64,000 bases of DNA from Luteimonas aquatica (GTDB taxonomy: Bacteria > Pseudomonadota > Gammaproteobacteria > Xanthomonadales > Xanthomonadaceae): assembly GCF_022662575.1 (NCBI RefSeq), contig NZ_JALBFU010000003.1, positions 248,879 to 312,878 of the forward strand, read 5' to 3'. Under the pieces are notes generated by a model. The model did no database searches, was not told the origin of the DNA, and was given only the letters and a program-made list of their open reading frames with translations. A program made the position numbers and the translations under genes. Below are positions 26,701-37,260 of the stretch, one piece after another (position 1 is the stretch's first letter; each line of letters begins with the position of its first letter).

Positions 26701-27903
26701 TCAGGTCCTGACGAAGATTTCCACGCGCCGGTTGAGTTGGCGGCCGGCCGGATTGTCCTGGCCCTGGAGGTCGTTGGGCGCGACCGGCTGCGACTCGCCG
26801 TATCCCTTGGCGCTGGCGTCCTGCGCCGCGCCGCGCTGGCGCAGCGCCGCCGCCACCGACTGCGCGCGCCGCTCGGACAGGTCCTGGTTGTAGTCCTCGG
26901 TCCCCTTGGCGTCGGTGTGGCCGCGGATTTCCATCGCCTTGGCGGGCACCTTTTCCAGGGCGGCGGCCAGCGTGTCCAGCACCTTGGCCGCGTCCGGCCG
27001 AATATCCGACTTGTCGAAGTCGAACAGCACCCGGTCCTCGAGCGAGATCACGAAGCCGCAGGGCGCGCCGGGAGGGGCGAATTTCTTCAGCGGCGGGAAC
27101 TTGCCGGCCGGCACCACCTTGGGGATCGGCGCCATCTTCACTGCGCGGCCAGGGGTGCCCACGCGGCCGGTGCCGTCGCCGTTGTTGACGACCAGGCCAT
27201 GCGCTCCGTTCCAGGTTCCGGAGCCGTCGTTGTTGATGGTGACGATGCCCTCGGGACCGTTCCACGTCCCCGATCCGTCGCCGTTGTTGGACAGGGTGCC
27301 GTGCTCGCCGTTCCAGGTGCCCGCGCCCTTGCCGTCCAGGCTGATGATGCCGAACTTGCCGTTGTAGGTGCCCGAACCGTCGGCCTCCACCGCGATGATG
27401 GCGTCGTCCGCACCGTCCTTGCCGCTGCCGTTGATGGTGCCGCTGCCGTCGGCCTCCACGGCGATGATGCCGCCCTCGAAATTGGCGGTGCCGCTGCCGT
27501 CGGCGTTGATGCTGAAGATGCCCTCGTCGCCGTTGCGGGCCAGGTTGCCCTGCGCGTCGACGCTGGTGATGCCGGCGTCGTTGAACAGGACGCCATCGGC
27601 GCCGCAATGCGCGGGCCTGACGGTGATGCCGTCGATCGGGTCGATGATCTCGCCCATCGAGGCTTCCAGCGCGCGCTGCGCCGGCCCCACGCCGACGATC
27701 TCGGGCACCACGATCTGCGGAATGACCGGGAAATCGACGGCGCCGGCGGTGCGCGGGGTTTCCGCATCGGCCGCCGCCGTTTGCGGACCGGCGCCGTTCC
27801 CGGAGCGCGACGCGGCGTCGTTTTCCTCCGCCGGCGCAGGCGTCCGGGCACAGGCCGCCAGGGTCAGCGCGCACAACAACAGCGAAACACGGGCCAAGGA
27901 CAT
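26701..27903 (-). CDS. OmpA-family lipoprotein with glycine-rich tandem repeats
   Basis: A 400-aa outer-membrane lipoprotein: lipobox LTLAAC near residue 18, a low-complexity linker, then about seven tandem units of roughly 16-18 residues built on DGSGTWNGxxGI (about 125-235). A C-terminal OmpA peptidoglycan-binding domain follows (LFDFDKSDIRPDAAKVLDTL, IRGHTDAKGTEDYNQDLSER). The OmpA domain should anchor it to peptidoglycan. The repeats suggest a small beta-solenoid or surface-spacer structure of unknown role. GAAGGAG precedes the ATG. Confidence 0.85.
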   Translation of the reverse strand: MSLARVSLLLCALTLAACARTPAPAEENDAASRSGNGAGPQTAAADAETPRTAGAVDFPVIPQIVVPEIVGVGPAQRALEASMGEIIDPIDGITVRPAHCGADGVLFNDAGITSVDAQGNLARNGDEGIFSINADGSGTANFEGGIIAVEADGSGTINGSGKDGADDAIIAVEADGSGTYNGKFGIISLDGKGAGTWNGEHGTLSNNGDGSGTWNGPEGIVTINNDGSGTWNGAHGLVVNNGDGTGRVGTPGRAVKMAPIPKVVPAGKFPPLKKFAPPGAPCGFVISLEDRVLFDFDKSDIRPDAAKVLDTLAAALEKVPAKAMEIRGHTDAKGTEDYNQDLSERRAQSVAAALRQRGAAQDASAKGYGESQPVAPNDLQGQDNPAGRQLNRRVEIFVRT

Positions 27904-28147
27904 CGATGCTCCTTCATCGCATGGATCGGCTAGGTATACCCGATCCGCGCCGCCGTTCAAACCCTGGCCGCCTGCTCGCGAGGCCTTGCGGCACCGCGAG
28001 AACGCAGATCCGCGCATCCGGGCGCGCTCACCATCGCCGACGGCGCCCGGATCGATGCCGCTCCCGAATCGCGCGAGCGATCGACTCGGCGCGGGCGGTT
28101 CGGCAACGATGGCGCGCATTCGCAACTTCCGCGCCGCGCGCCTTGCG

Positions 28148-28175
28148 TTTGCAGCCGATGCGGAAACCGGATAAT
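28148..28175 (+). promoter_or_regulatory. possible promoter of the sugar-oxidation genes
   Basis: TTTGCA (28148-28153) and GATAAT (28170-28175) with 16-nt spacing, 31 nt before the ATG. The -10 sits inside an inverted repeat CCGGA-TAATT-TCCGG (28167-28181) that could be a repressor site. Confidence 0.45.
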
Positions 28176-28206
28176 TTCCGGCAAGGCAATCCCGGGACGA
28201 GAGGAG

Positions 28207-29118
28207 ATGCGCTCCATTTCCCGCAGGCGTTTCCTGCTCGGCTGCGGCCGCCTCGGCGCCGTGGCACTGGCCTCGTCGTGGATGGCGCCGCGCGGCCTCG
28301 CCCATCAGCCGGGACGCGCGATCGGCATCCAGCTCTACACGGTGGCGGAACCGCTGCGCGAAGATCAGGCCGGCACGCTCGGCAAGCTCGCCGGCATGGG
28401 CTTTGCCGAAGTCGAGACCGCGACGGACTTCAAGCGGCTCGAGGCGGCGGCGTTCCGCCGGCTGCTGGACGATGCCGGCTTGCGCTGCCCGAGCGCGCAC
28501 CTGCCGCTCGATGCCGGAAGCATCGACCGCTCCCTGGACAGCGCGCAGGCGCTGGGCGCCCGGTACGTGGTGTCCTCGTCGCTGCAGTCGGCGGTGGGCG
28601 CGCAGCGCGGCAAGCGCGCGAAATCCGCCGCCGGCATGTCCCTGGAGGAAGCCAAACGCACCGCCGAACTCGCCAATCGCATCGGCGAACGCGCCAAGCG
28701 CGCCGGGCTGCGCTACGCCTACCACAACCACCAGCGGGAATTCGCCGACCAGGGCGACGGCGCGATCGCCTACGACCTGCTGCTGCGGCAGACCGACCCG
28801 GACCTGGTCCGGTTCCAGATCGACTGCGGCTGGATGGTGGTGGGCGGACGCGATCCGGTGACATATTTCCAGCGGCATCCGGGGCGCTTCCCGAGCATCC
28901 ACGTCAAGGATTTCGCCAAGCCCGAGGACGGGGATGCCGGCGCCGCGCCGCGCGGCACCGAACTCGGCACCGGCATGGTCGACTATCGGCCGATCGTCGC
29001 CGCGGCGACGGCGGCCGGCGTGGAGCACTATTTCGCCGAGCAGGAAGGACCTTTCACGCGCATGGAGCAATTGCAGGCGGCCAAGGTCGCCTATGCGTAC
29101 CTGCATGGCATCGGCTGA
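28207..29118 (+). CDS. Tat-exported sugar phosphate isomerase/epimerase-like TIM-barrel protein
   Basis: A 303-aa protein with a twin-arginine signal (SRRRFLLGCGRLGAVALASS). The AP-endonuclease-2/xylose-isomerase-like TIM barrel shows IGIQLYTVAEPL, YAYHNHQREF, VRFQIDCGWMVVGG and FPSIHVKDF. The last three carry the His, Asp and His expected at the metal site. Exported members are found beside GMC dehydrogenases that make 3-keto sugars, where they are thought to process the keto product. That is the context here: the dehydrogenase subunits follow on the same strand. Confidence 0.85.
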   Translation: MRSISRRRFLLGCGRLGAVALASSWMAPRGLAHQPGRAIGIQLYTVAEPLREDQAGTLGKLAGMGFAEVETATDFKRLEAAAFRRLLDDAGLRCPSAHLPLDAGSIDRSLDSAQALGARYVVSSSLQSAVGAQRGKRAKSAAGMSLEEAKRTAELANRIGERAKRAGLRYAYHNHQREFADQGDGAIAYDLLLRQTDPDLVRFQIDCGWMVVGGRDPVTYFQRHPGRFPSIHVKDFAKPEDGDAGAAPRGTELGTGMVDYRPIVAAATAAGVEHYFAEQEGPFTRMEQLQAAKVAYAYLHGIG

Positions 29119-29208
29119 CGTGCAGCGCGGCCGGACGCGGGCGCGGCGTCCGTGCGCCCGCACCCAGGCGACACTCCCTCCCAGAAGCGGCTTCCAGGCA
29201 AGGGCCTT

Positions 29209-30885
29209 ATGCAATCGACGAGTTACGACGCGATAGTGGTGGGCTCTGGGATTTCCGGAGGCTGGGCGGCGAAGGAGCTGACCGAGAGAGGACTGCGCGT
29301 CCTGCTCCTGGAACGCGGACGCAACGTCGAGCACGTCAAGGATTACGTGAACGCCATGAAGGCGCCCTGGGAGTATCTGCACCGCGGCAAGAGCACGCGC
29401 GCGATGGAAGCCGCTTATCCGGTGCTCAGCCGCGACCTGATCAACGAGACCAACCTGGCCTTCTGGGCCAACGAACGCGAATCCCCCTACACGGAGGCCA
29501 AGCGCTTCGACTGGTTCCGCGGCTACCAGGTCGGCGGGCGCTCGCTGATGTGGGGACGTCAGAGCTACCGCTGGAGCGATTTCGATTTCGAGGCCAACGC
29601 CAAGGACGGCGTCGCCGTGGATTGGCCGATCCGCTACGCCGATCTCGCGCCCTGGTACGACCACGTGGAGAAGCATGCCGGCATCTCCGGTTCGCGCGAG
29701 GGCCTGGCGCAACTGCCCGACGGACAGTTCCAGCCGGCGATGCCGCTCAACTGCGCCGAGGAGCTGATCGCCGGCCGGCTCGGGAAGCGCTACGGCGGCA
29801 AGCGCCGGCTGATCATCGGGCGCACCGCCAATGCGACGCAGGCGCTGGAAGGGCGCGCGCCCTGCCAGTACCGCAACGCCTGCTGGCTGGGCTGCCCGTA
29901 CGGCGCCTACTTCAGCACGCAGTCCAGCACGCTGCCGGCCGCCGCCAAGACCGGCAAGCTCACCCTCAAGCCCTGGTCGATCGTCACCGAGGTGCTCTAC
30001 GACAAGGAGCGCGGACGCGCCAGCGGCGTGCGCGTGCTCGACGCGGTCACCGAGCGCAGCGTGGAATACAGCGCCAGGATCATCTTCCTCTGCGCCTCGA
30101 CGCTCAATTCGACCTGGCTGCTGATGCGCTCGGCGACCGACATCTGGCCCGGCGGCCTGGGCAGCAGCTCGGGCGAGCTGGGCCACAACCTGATGGACCA
30201 TCACTTCCGCATCGGCGCGCAGGGACGGATCGAGGGCCTGACCGACAAGACCGTCTACGGCCGCCGCCCCACGGGCTTCTACATCCCGCGCTACCGCAAC
30301 CTGTTCGGCGACAAGCGCGACTACCTGCGCGGCTTCGGCTATCAGGGCGGCGCCAGCCGCGGCGACTGGACGCGGGCGGTGCGCGAACTGGGCGTGGGCG
30401 CGTCCTTCAAGGACGAGATGGCCACGCCCGGCCCGTGGAGGATCGGCGCCACCGGCTTCGGCGAAATGCTGCCCAGCCACGCCAACCGCGTCGGCCTGGA
30501 CGAGGGCAAGCGCGACAAATGGGGACTGCCGGTGCTCGAGATCGACTGTGCCTTCGGCGAGAACGAACGCCTGATGCGCAAGGACATGGCCGCGGACATG
30601 GCGCAGATGCTGGAGGACACCGGCGTCAAGGACGTGCGGACCTACGAGCGCGACAACGCGCCCGGCATGGCGATCCACGAGATGGGCACCGCCCGCATGG
30701 GCCGCGACCGCAAGACCTCGGTGCTCAACGCGCACAACCAGGTCTGGGACGCGCCGAACGTCTTCGTGACCGACGGCGCCTGCATGACCTCCTCGGCTTG
30801 CCAGAACCCGTCGCTGACCTACATGGCGCTCACCGCGCGGGCGGCGGATTTCGCCGTCGGCGAGCTCAACCGCCGCAACCTCTGA
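29209..30885 (+). CDS. GMC-family sugar dehydrogenase, large FAD subunit
   Basis: FAD-dependent oxidoreductase of 558 aa. The Rossmann motif VVGSGISGGWAAKEL (residues 10-24) opens the protein, and ACWLGCPYGAYFSTQSS follows in the middle. The C-terminal GMC block includes the active-site region HEMGTARMG and NPSLTYMALTARAADF. It resembles the catalytic subunit of glucoside 3-dehydrogenase/gluconate 2-dehydrogenase types. It has no signal peptide of its own; such subunits are co-exported with the Tat-signal-bearing small subunit encoded 13 nt downstream. No cytochrome c subunit is encoded next to it. Confidence 0.9.
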   Translation: MQSTSYDAIVVGSGISGGWAAKELTERGLRVLLLERGRNVEHVKDYVNAMKAPWEYLHRGKSTRAMEAAYPVLSRDLINETNLAFWANERESPYTEAKRFDWFRGYQVGGRSLMWGRQSYRWSDFDFEANAKDGVAVDWPIRYADLAPWYDHVEKHAGISGSREGLAQLPDGQFQPAMPLNCAEELIAGRLGKRYGGKRRLIIGRTANATQALEGRAPCQYRNACWLGCPYGAYFSTQSSTLPAAAKTGKLTLKPWSIVTEVLYDKERGRASGVRVLDAVTERSVEYSARIIFLCASTLNSTWLLMRSATDIWPGGLGSSSGELGHNLMDHHFRIGAQGRIEGLTDKTVYGRRPTGFYIPRYRNLFGDKRDYLRGFGYQGGASRGDWTRAVRELGVGASFKDEMATPGPWRIGATGFGEMLPSHANRVGLDEGKRDKWGLPVLEIDCAFGENERLMRKDMAADMAQMLEDTGVKDVRTYERDNAPGMAIHEMGTARMGRDRKTSVLNAHNQVWDAPNVFVTDGACMTSSACQNPSLTYMALTARAADFAVGELNRRNL

Positions 30886-30898
30886 CAGGCCCGCCCCC

Positions 30899-31597
30899 AT
30901 GCCATCGGATGCCTCCAACTTCCGTTCGTCTCCCGATTCGATCCCCTCCCCGGGCCGGCGCGAGGCCCTGCGCAGGGTCGGCGCGCTGCTGGGCGGCGCC
31001 GCGCTGATCGGCGGCAGCGGCTTACTGCAGGCACTGGAACGCATGCCCGCCGACGCCCTGGCCGCCGGCGAGATCGGCGATTTCGCCGCCGCCGACATCG
31101 CCTTCCTCGACGAGATCGCGGAGACCATCCTGCCCGAGACCGGCACGCCCGGCGCCAAGGCCGCCAAGACCGGCGCCTTCATGGCGCTGATGGTCACCGA
31201 CTGCTACAGCCCGGCCGAGCGGCGCGCGTTCCGCGAAGGCATGCGAACGCTGGATGCGGCCTGCATGGCGGCGAACGGAACCTCCTTCATGGACGCTTCC
31301 GCGGCGCAGCGGCTGGCCCTGCTGACCGGGCTCGACCGCGAGCAGAAGCTGGCGACCGACGCGAGCGAGGCGGCCGCGCGCAAGCGCGTCGGCGACGGCG
31401 ACCAAGCCGCTTCCGCCGCAGCGCAGGAAGAGCCGCCCGCCCACTACTTCTACATGATGAAACAGCTCGCCCTGCTCGGCTACTTCACCTCCGAGATCGG
31501 ATACACCCAGGCAATGCGCTACATCGAAGTGCCGGGCCGCTACGATCCCTGCGCCCCCTACGCGCCGGGCGAGCCGAGCTGGGGCGCGCACGCCTGA
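30899..31597 (+). CDS. gluconate 2-dehydrogenase subunit 3-like small subunit
   Basis: A 232-aa protein with a twin-arginine-type signal (RREALRRVGALLGGAALIGG). The Gluconate_2-dh3 domain follows, with DIAFLDEIAETILPETGTPG, TLDAACMAANGTSF and a C-terminal LLGYFTSEIGYTQAMRY. The family forms heterodimers with GMC dehydrogenases and carries them through the Tat system. Its start, 13 nt after the large subunit, fits a two-subunit periplasmic enzyme. Confidence 0.9.
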   Translation: MPSDASNFRSSPDSIPSPGRREALRRVGALLGGAALIGGSGLLQALERMPADALAAGEIGDFAAADIAFLDEIAETILPETGTPGAKAAKTGAFMALMVTDCYSPAERRAFREGMRTLDAACMAANGTSFMDASAAQRLALLTGLDREQKLATDASEAAARKRVGDGDQAASAAAQEEPPAHYFYMMKQLALLGYFTSEIGYTQAMRYIEVPGRYDPCAPYAPGEPSWGAHA

Positions 31598-31673
31598 GCC
31601 CGCCCGGGGACGGCATCGGCAGACGCCGCCCGCAGCCGTCCGACGCCGGAACGGATCCCGATTCGAGGCGCGA

Positions 31674-32090
31674 TCAGCGCACGACCGTCACCGGCACGTG
31701 CGCGCGCGCCAGCACCTCGGTGGAGACGGAGCCGACCAGCCAGCGCGCCAGCGCCCCGCGCTCGCTGTGCCCGATGACGAGATGGTCGATGCCGTACTGC
31801 TCGATCTGCGCCAGCAATACGTCGCCGGGATTGCCGGCGACCAGCTCGGCCTCGATCCGGCCGGCGGCCTCGGGATGTTCGGCGGCGAGCTGACGCAGCA
31901 GCTCGCCCGCGCGTTCCGGGCCGTCGTCGACCATCATCGCGGCCACCGCGCCCATGCCCTCCACCACCGGCTGCAGCACCGTCACCGCGCGGATGCGGCC
32001 GTCGAAGGCGCGCGCCAGATCGACCGCGAAGCGGAACGCGCGCTTGGACGAATCCGAACCGTCGTATCCCACCAGCACATACTTGGCCAT
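31674..32090 (-). CDS. universal stress protein
   Basis: A 138-aa single-domain UspA-like protein. The Rossmann-like start YVLVGYDGSDSSKRA and the C-terminal ATP-binding signature G-x2-G-x9-G-S are visible, here as VIGHSERGALARWLVGSVST. It is therefore likely of the ATP-binding class. GGAGGTG sits upstream of the ATG. It is transcribed alone, divergently from the ATP-grasp operon, and its specific role is unknown. Confidence 0.92.
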   Translation of the reverse strand: MAKYVLVGYDGSDSSKRAFRFAVDLARAFDGRIRAVTVLQPVVEGMGAVAAMMVDDGPERAGELLRQLAAEHPEAAGRIEAELVAGNPGDVLLAQIEQYGIDHLVIGHSERGALARWLVGSVSTEVLARAHVPVTVVR

Positions 32091-32259
32091 GGCCCACCTC
32101 CATCGCGATGCGCAGCGGAGACTGCAACGGGCATGATCCGCCCGCACCCGTGATCGGGCGGTTAACCGTCGCCCTGGTGCACCGCAGCACCTAGGCAAGT
32201 GCCGCCGCACGTGGTATCAGTGGTCCAGGGAACGGCCCCGCCCTGCGCAAGGCCACTGC

Positions 32260-33672
32260 ATGCGGATCGGTTACGACGAAATGCACGTCGCCGGCGGAGA
32301 AGTCCGCCCGCACTACCGCGCCTTCGACGATTGGCTGCAGCAAACCCCCGCCCCCGCGGTCGAGCACAAGCGGCGCGAGGCGGAAATCTCCTTCCACCGC
32401 GTCGGCATCACCTTCTCGGTGTACGGCGAGGAATCGGGCAGCGAGCGGCTGATCCCCTTCGACCTGGTGCCGCGCATCGTCCCCGCCGCCGAATGGCGGA
32501 TGCTCGAAGCCGGACTGCGCCAGCGCGTGCACGCGCTCAACCTGTTCCTGGGCGATGTCTACGGCGAACGGCGCATCCTGCGCGAAGGCCGGGTGCCCGA
32601 GGCGCTGGTGCTGGAGAACGAGGCCTACCGCCATGAGATGTGCGGCCTGCAGGTACCCGGCGGCGTCTATTCCCACATCTCCGGCATCGATCTGGTGCGC
32701 GCGGGCGACGGCGAGTACTACGTGCTCGAGGACAACCTGCGCGTTCCCTCCGGCGTGTCCTACATGCTGGAGAACCGGCGCATGATGGCGCGGCTGATCC
32801 CGGAGCTGTTCGCGCGCCAGCAGATCGCGCCGGTCGAACGCTACCCGGACGCGCTGCAGGAAATCCTGCGCCAGGCCGCGCCGGCCGGCGTCGACAACCC
32901 GACCGTGGCCATCCTCACGCCCGGCTCGGGCAACTCCGCCTATTTCGAGCACGCCTTCCTGGCCCAGCAGATGGGCGTGGAACTGGTGGAAGGCGCCGAC
33001 CTGTTCGTGCGCGACGACAACGTCTACATGCGCACCACCCGCGGCGCGCAGCGCGTGCACGTGATCTACCGCCGCATCAACGACGACTTCCTCGACCCGA
33101 CCGTGTTCCGGCCCGAATCGATGCTCGGCGTGCCCGGCCTGTTCGCGGCCTACCGCGCCGGACGGGTAACGCTGGCCAACGCGCCGGGCACCGGCGTGGC
33201 CGACGACAAGTCCGTCTATCCCTACGTGCCGGAGATGATCCGCTTCTACCTCAGCGAGGAGCCCATCCTGCACAACGTGCCGACCTACCAGCTGCGCAAC
33301 CCGGACGACCTGCGCTACACGCTCGAGCACCTGGCCGAGCTGGTGGTGAAGGAAGTCCATGGCGCCGGCGGCTACGGCATGCTGGTCGGGCCGGCGGCGA
33401 GCAAGGGCGAGATCGAGGAATTCCGCCGCCGCATCCTGGCCACGCCGGAGAACTACATCGCCCAACCCACGCTCTCGCTCTCCACCTGCCCGACCTTCGT
33501 CGAGAGCGGCCTGGCGCCTCGCCACATCGATCTGCGGCCCTACATCCTCTGCGGCCATCGCATCCACGTCATGCCCGGCGGCCTGACCCGCGTCGCGCTG
33601 CGCGAAGGCTCGCTGGTGGTGAATTCCTCGCAGGGCGGCGGCACCAAAGACACCTGGGTCCTGGAAAGCTGA
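32260..33672 (+). CDS. circularly permuted ATP-grasp protein (Anbu operon)
   Basis: A 470-aa member of the type 2 circularly permuted ATP-grasp family (DUF404/DUF407). It has YYVLEDNLRVPSGVSYMLEN and VAILTPGSGNSAYFEHAFLA, then AGGYGMLVGPAASK and the C-terminal LVVNSSQGGGTKDTWVL. These proteins are predicted to ligate an amino acid or peptide. They occur in a conserved operon with an alpha-E protein and the proteasome-like Anbu, as here. It overlaps the alpha-E start by 1 nt (TGATG). Confidence 0.93.
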   Translation: MRIGYDEMHVAGGEVRPHYRAFDDWLQQTPAPAVEHKRREAEISFHRVGITFSVYGEESGSERLIPFDLVPRIVPAAEWRMLEAGLRQRVHALNLFLGDVYGERRILREGRVPEALVLENEAYRHEMCGLQVPGGVYSHISGIDLVRAGDGEYYVLEDNLRVPSGVSYMLENRRMMARLIPELFARQQIAPVERYPDALQEILRQAAPAGVDNPTVAILTPGSGNSAYFEHAFLAQQMGVELVEGADLFVRDDNVYMRTTRGAQRVHVIYRRINDDFLDPTVFRPESMLGVPGLFAAYRAGRVTLANAPGTGVADDKSVYPYVPEMIRFYLSEEPILHNVPTYQLRNPDDLRYTLEHLAELVVKEVHGAGGYGMLVGPAASKGEIEEFRRRILATPENYIAQPTLSLSTCPTFVESGLAPRHIDLRPYILCGHRIHVMPGGLTRVALREGSLVVNSSQGGGTKDTWVLES

Positions 33673-34697
33673 TGCTCTGCCGCACCGCCAACGATCTGTA
33701 CTGGGTCTCGCGCAGCATCGAGCGCGCCGAGAATACCGCGCGCCTGATCGACGTGACCCTGCGCATCGCGATGCTGCCCGAGCGCCTGGACCGTGGCAAA
33801 GCGGAGGCCGCGCCGTGGCGGCGCGCGCTCGAAGCGCTGGGCGGCGCCGAGGACTTCGTGCAGCGCTACGGCATCATCGATGCCGACGGCGTGCTGCGCC
33901 ACCTGCTGCTCTCGCCCGACAATCCCGCCTCGATCTACAGCTGCCTGCGCGACGCGCGCGAGAACGCGCGCGCGCAGCGCGTGGCCATCACCTCGGAGAT
34001 GTACGAGGACCTCAACACCTCGTGGCTGGAGATGCGCAGCCTCAACGCCACGCGCATGCGCCGCGACGGCGTCAACAGCATCCTGGAATGGGTGAAGAAC
34101 CGCTCGGCCTCGTTCCGCGGCGTCACCATCGGCACCCTCGGCCGCGGCGAGAGCTACCGGTTCCTGCAGCTGGGCGCCTTCATCGAGCGCGCCGACTGGG
34201 CCATCCGCCTGCTCGACATCACCGGCAGCGACGGCGGCCTGCCGGGGACGAACCCGGAAACGGCCGGCGACGCCCGCGACGCCGTGCAGTACTTCCAATG
34301 GAGCGCGCTGCTGCAGTCGTTGTCGGCGTTCGAGACCTACCGCCGCCTGTACCGCGAATCGGTGAGCCCCGCGGGCGTGGCCGAGCTGATGCTGCTGCAG
34401 GACGGCAACCCGCGCTCGCTGCAGACCTGCACCAACACCCTGCACGCCGTACTGCGCGCACTGGCCGGCGGCGACGGCAGCGAGGTGGTGCGGCGCGCCG
34501 GCGCGCTGTCGGCGCTGACCCGCTACGCGCGCATCGACGAGATCATCGCCGGCGGCCTGGAGGCCTGGCTGCAGGACGCGATGGCACGGCTGGCGCGCCT
34601 GGGCGAGGAGATCCACCGCCAGTTCATGCTCGCCGTCGAACAGCCGCCGGCACCGGCCGCCATCGCGCAATCGCAGATCCCCCCGCACGCCCAATGA
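33672..34697 (+). CDS. alpha-E domain protein
   Basis: A 341-aa all-helical protein of the alpha-E family (DUF403). The characteristic start LCRTANDLYWVSRSIERAEN and the later GRGESYRFLQLGAFIERAD are clear. Its function is unknown, but the family almost always accompanies the ATP-grasp partner and often Anbu, suggesting a common peptide-tagging or peptide-ligation task. The C-terminal tail is Pro/Ala-rich and variable. Confidence 0.93.
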   Translation: MLCRTANDLYWVSRSIERAENTARLIDVTLRIAMLPERLDRGKAEAAPWRRALEALGGAEDFVQRYGIIDADGVLRHLLLSPDNPASIYSCLRDARENARAQRVAITSEMYEDLNTSWLEMRSLNATRMRRDGVNSILEWVKNRSASFRGVTIGTLGRGESYRFLQLGAFIERADWAIRLLDITGSDGGLPGTNPETAGDARDAVQYFQWSALLQSLSAFETYRRLYRESVSPAGVAELMLLQDGNPRSLQTCTNTLHAVLRALAGGDGSEVVRRAGALSALTRYARIDEIIAGGLEAWLQDAMARLARLGEEIHRQFMLAVEQPPAPAAIAQSQIPPHAQ

Positions 34698-34794
34698 GCG
34701 CCGCCACGACAGCCGCATGCCTCGGCGGCTTCCCGTCCCGCCGCCGCGCAGGGCAAAATTGCCGCGTGCTCCCCCCTGCCCCAAGACCCCGTTC

Positions 34795-35541
34795 ATGACC
34801 TACTGCATCGGCCTGAACCTCGAACAAGGCCTGCTCTTCGCCTCCGATTCGCGCACCAACGCCGGCGTCGACGACGTGCGCCGCAGCGGCAAGATGCGCG
34901 TGTACGCCAGCGAGGGCGAGCGCGTGATCGTGACGCTCTCGGCCGGCAACCTGTCGCTGACGCAGAACGCGATGAACCTGCTCGAGCACCGCGCCAGCCA
35001 CGATCCGCAGCGGCCCGGCATCGGCAACGCGCGCTCGATGTTCGAAGCCGCGCAACTGGTCGGCGACGCGCTGCGCGAGATCCGCGCGCGCGATGCCGCC
35101 TACCTGCGCGACAGCGGCGTCGATTCCAGCGGCTCGTTCATCGTCGGCGGACAGATCCAGGGCGAGGCCCCCCGGCTGTTCCTGGTCTACTCCGAGGGCA
35201 ACTTCATCGAAAGCTCGCCGGAGACGCCGTATTTCCAGACCGGCGAAAGCAAGTTCGGCAAACCCATCCTCGACCGCGTCATCACTCCGCGCACGCCGAT
35301 GAGCGAAGCCTGCAAATGCGTGCTGGTCTCGTTCGACTCGACCATGCGCTCGAACCTGTCGGTGGGACCGCCGCTCGACCTGCTGCTGTACCGCCGCGAC
35401 AGCTTCAGCGCCGGGCTGCGGCAGCGGCTGGAGGAGGACGACCCCTACCTGCACACCGTGCGCACCGAGTGGAACGAGACGCTGCGCAGGGGGGTCCGCG
35501 CGCTGCCGGGCCCCGCCTGGCTGGACGATACGGCGCCCTGA
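34795..35541 (+). CDS. Anbu proteasome-like peptidase
   Basis: A 248-aa Ntn-hydrolase of the Anbu family, the bacterial relative of proteasome beta subunits. Removal of Met1 would expose Thr2 (MTYCIGLNLEQGLLFASDSR) as the nucleophile. SDSRTNAG and SGSFIVGGQI match the proteasome fold. Anbu forms open helical rings of uncertain activity. The context with ATP-grasp and alpha-E is typical; the transglutaminase-like gene that often completes the set is absent here. Confidence 0.9.
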   Translation: MTYCIGLNLEQGLLFASDSRTNAGVDDVRRSGKMRVYASEGERVIVTLSAGNLSLTQNAMNLLEHRASHDPQRPGIGNARSMFEAAQLVGDALREIRARDAAYLRDSGVDSSGSFIVGGQIQGEAPRLFLVYSEGNFIESSPETPYFQTGESKFGKPILDRVITPRTPMSEACKCVLVSFDSTMRSNLSVGPPLDLLLYRRDSFSAGLRQRLEEDDPYLHTVRTEWNETLRRGVRALPGPAWLDDTAP

Positions 35542-35618
35542 CCCGCCAGGCCGGAGCCGCTCCCGGCCGCGCCGCCCGTTCATCCCTTCATCGCGAGAAA
35601 ACGATAGAATTGACGGGC

Positions 35619-35712
35619 CTCGCCGAGGGGCGCTGCGACCGTGTGCGGACCGTTTCCGTAAAGTCCTACAAGACGGCCAGGCTCGGCGACGTGTCACCGT
35701 AACGGCGCCCGT
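35619..35712 (+). promoter_or_regulatory. S-adenosylhomocysteine (SAH) riboswitch
   Basis: All conserved blocks are present: CGCCGAGGGGCGCTGCGACC (35621-35640), CCAGGCTCGGCG (35677-35688) and the pseudoknot partner AACGGCGCCCGTG (35701-35713). P1 pairs CGCCGAG with CTCGGCG, and GGGCGC pairs with the distal GCGCCC. SAH binding stabilises this and turns the gene on. A GAGTCC/GGACTC hairpin next to the ahcY ribosome site could be the platform. TAGAAT at 35605-35610 is a likely -10. Confidence 0.93.
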
Positions 35713-35757
35713 GACTGCGAGTCCCCTCCCGGACTCACGACAACGGAGCACTACACC

Positions 35758-37203
<1,446 letters not shown>

Positions 37204-37230
37204 TCGCCGTCGCGAGACGGCCTCGACGGG

Positions 37231-37260
37231 AATGGGCGCCACGGCGCCCATTTTCGTTTC
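37231..37260 (+). terminator. intrinsic terminator of ahcY
   Basis: ATGGGCGC / GCGCCCAT stem followed by TTTCGTTTC, 28 nt after the ahcY stop. It separates ahcY from the lanthipeptide genes. Confidence 0.75.

Noticed and set aside
26701-31197. A 1,498-codon minus-strand open frame, the longest in the window
   Set aside because: Only its last 400 codons are the OmpA lipoprotein. The rest runs antisense to the isomerase and dehydrogenase genes and has Ala/Arg/His-rich shadow composition, as expected in very GC-rich coding DNA.
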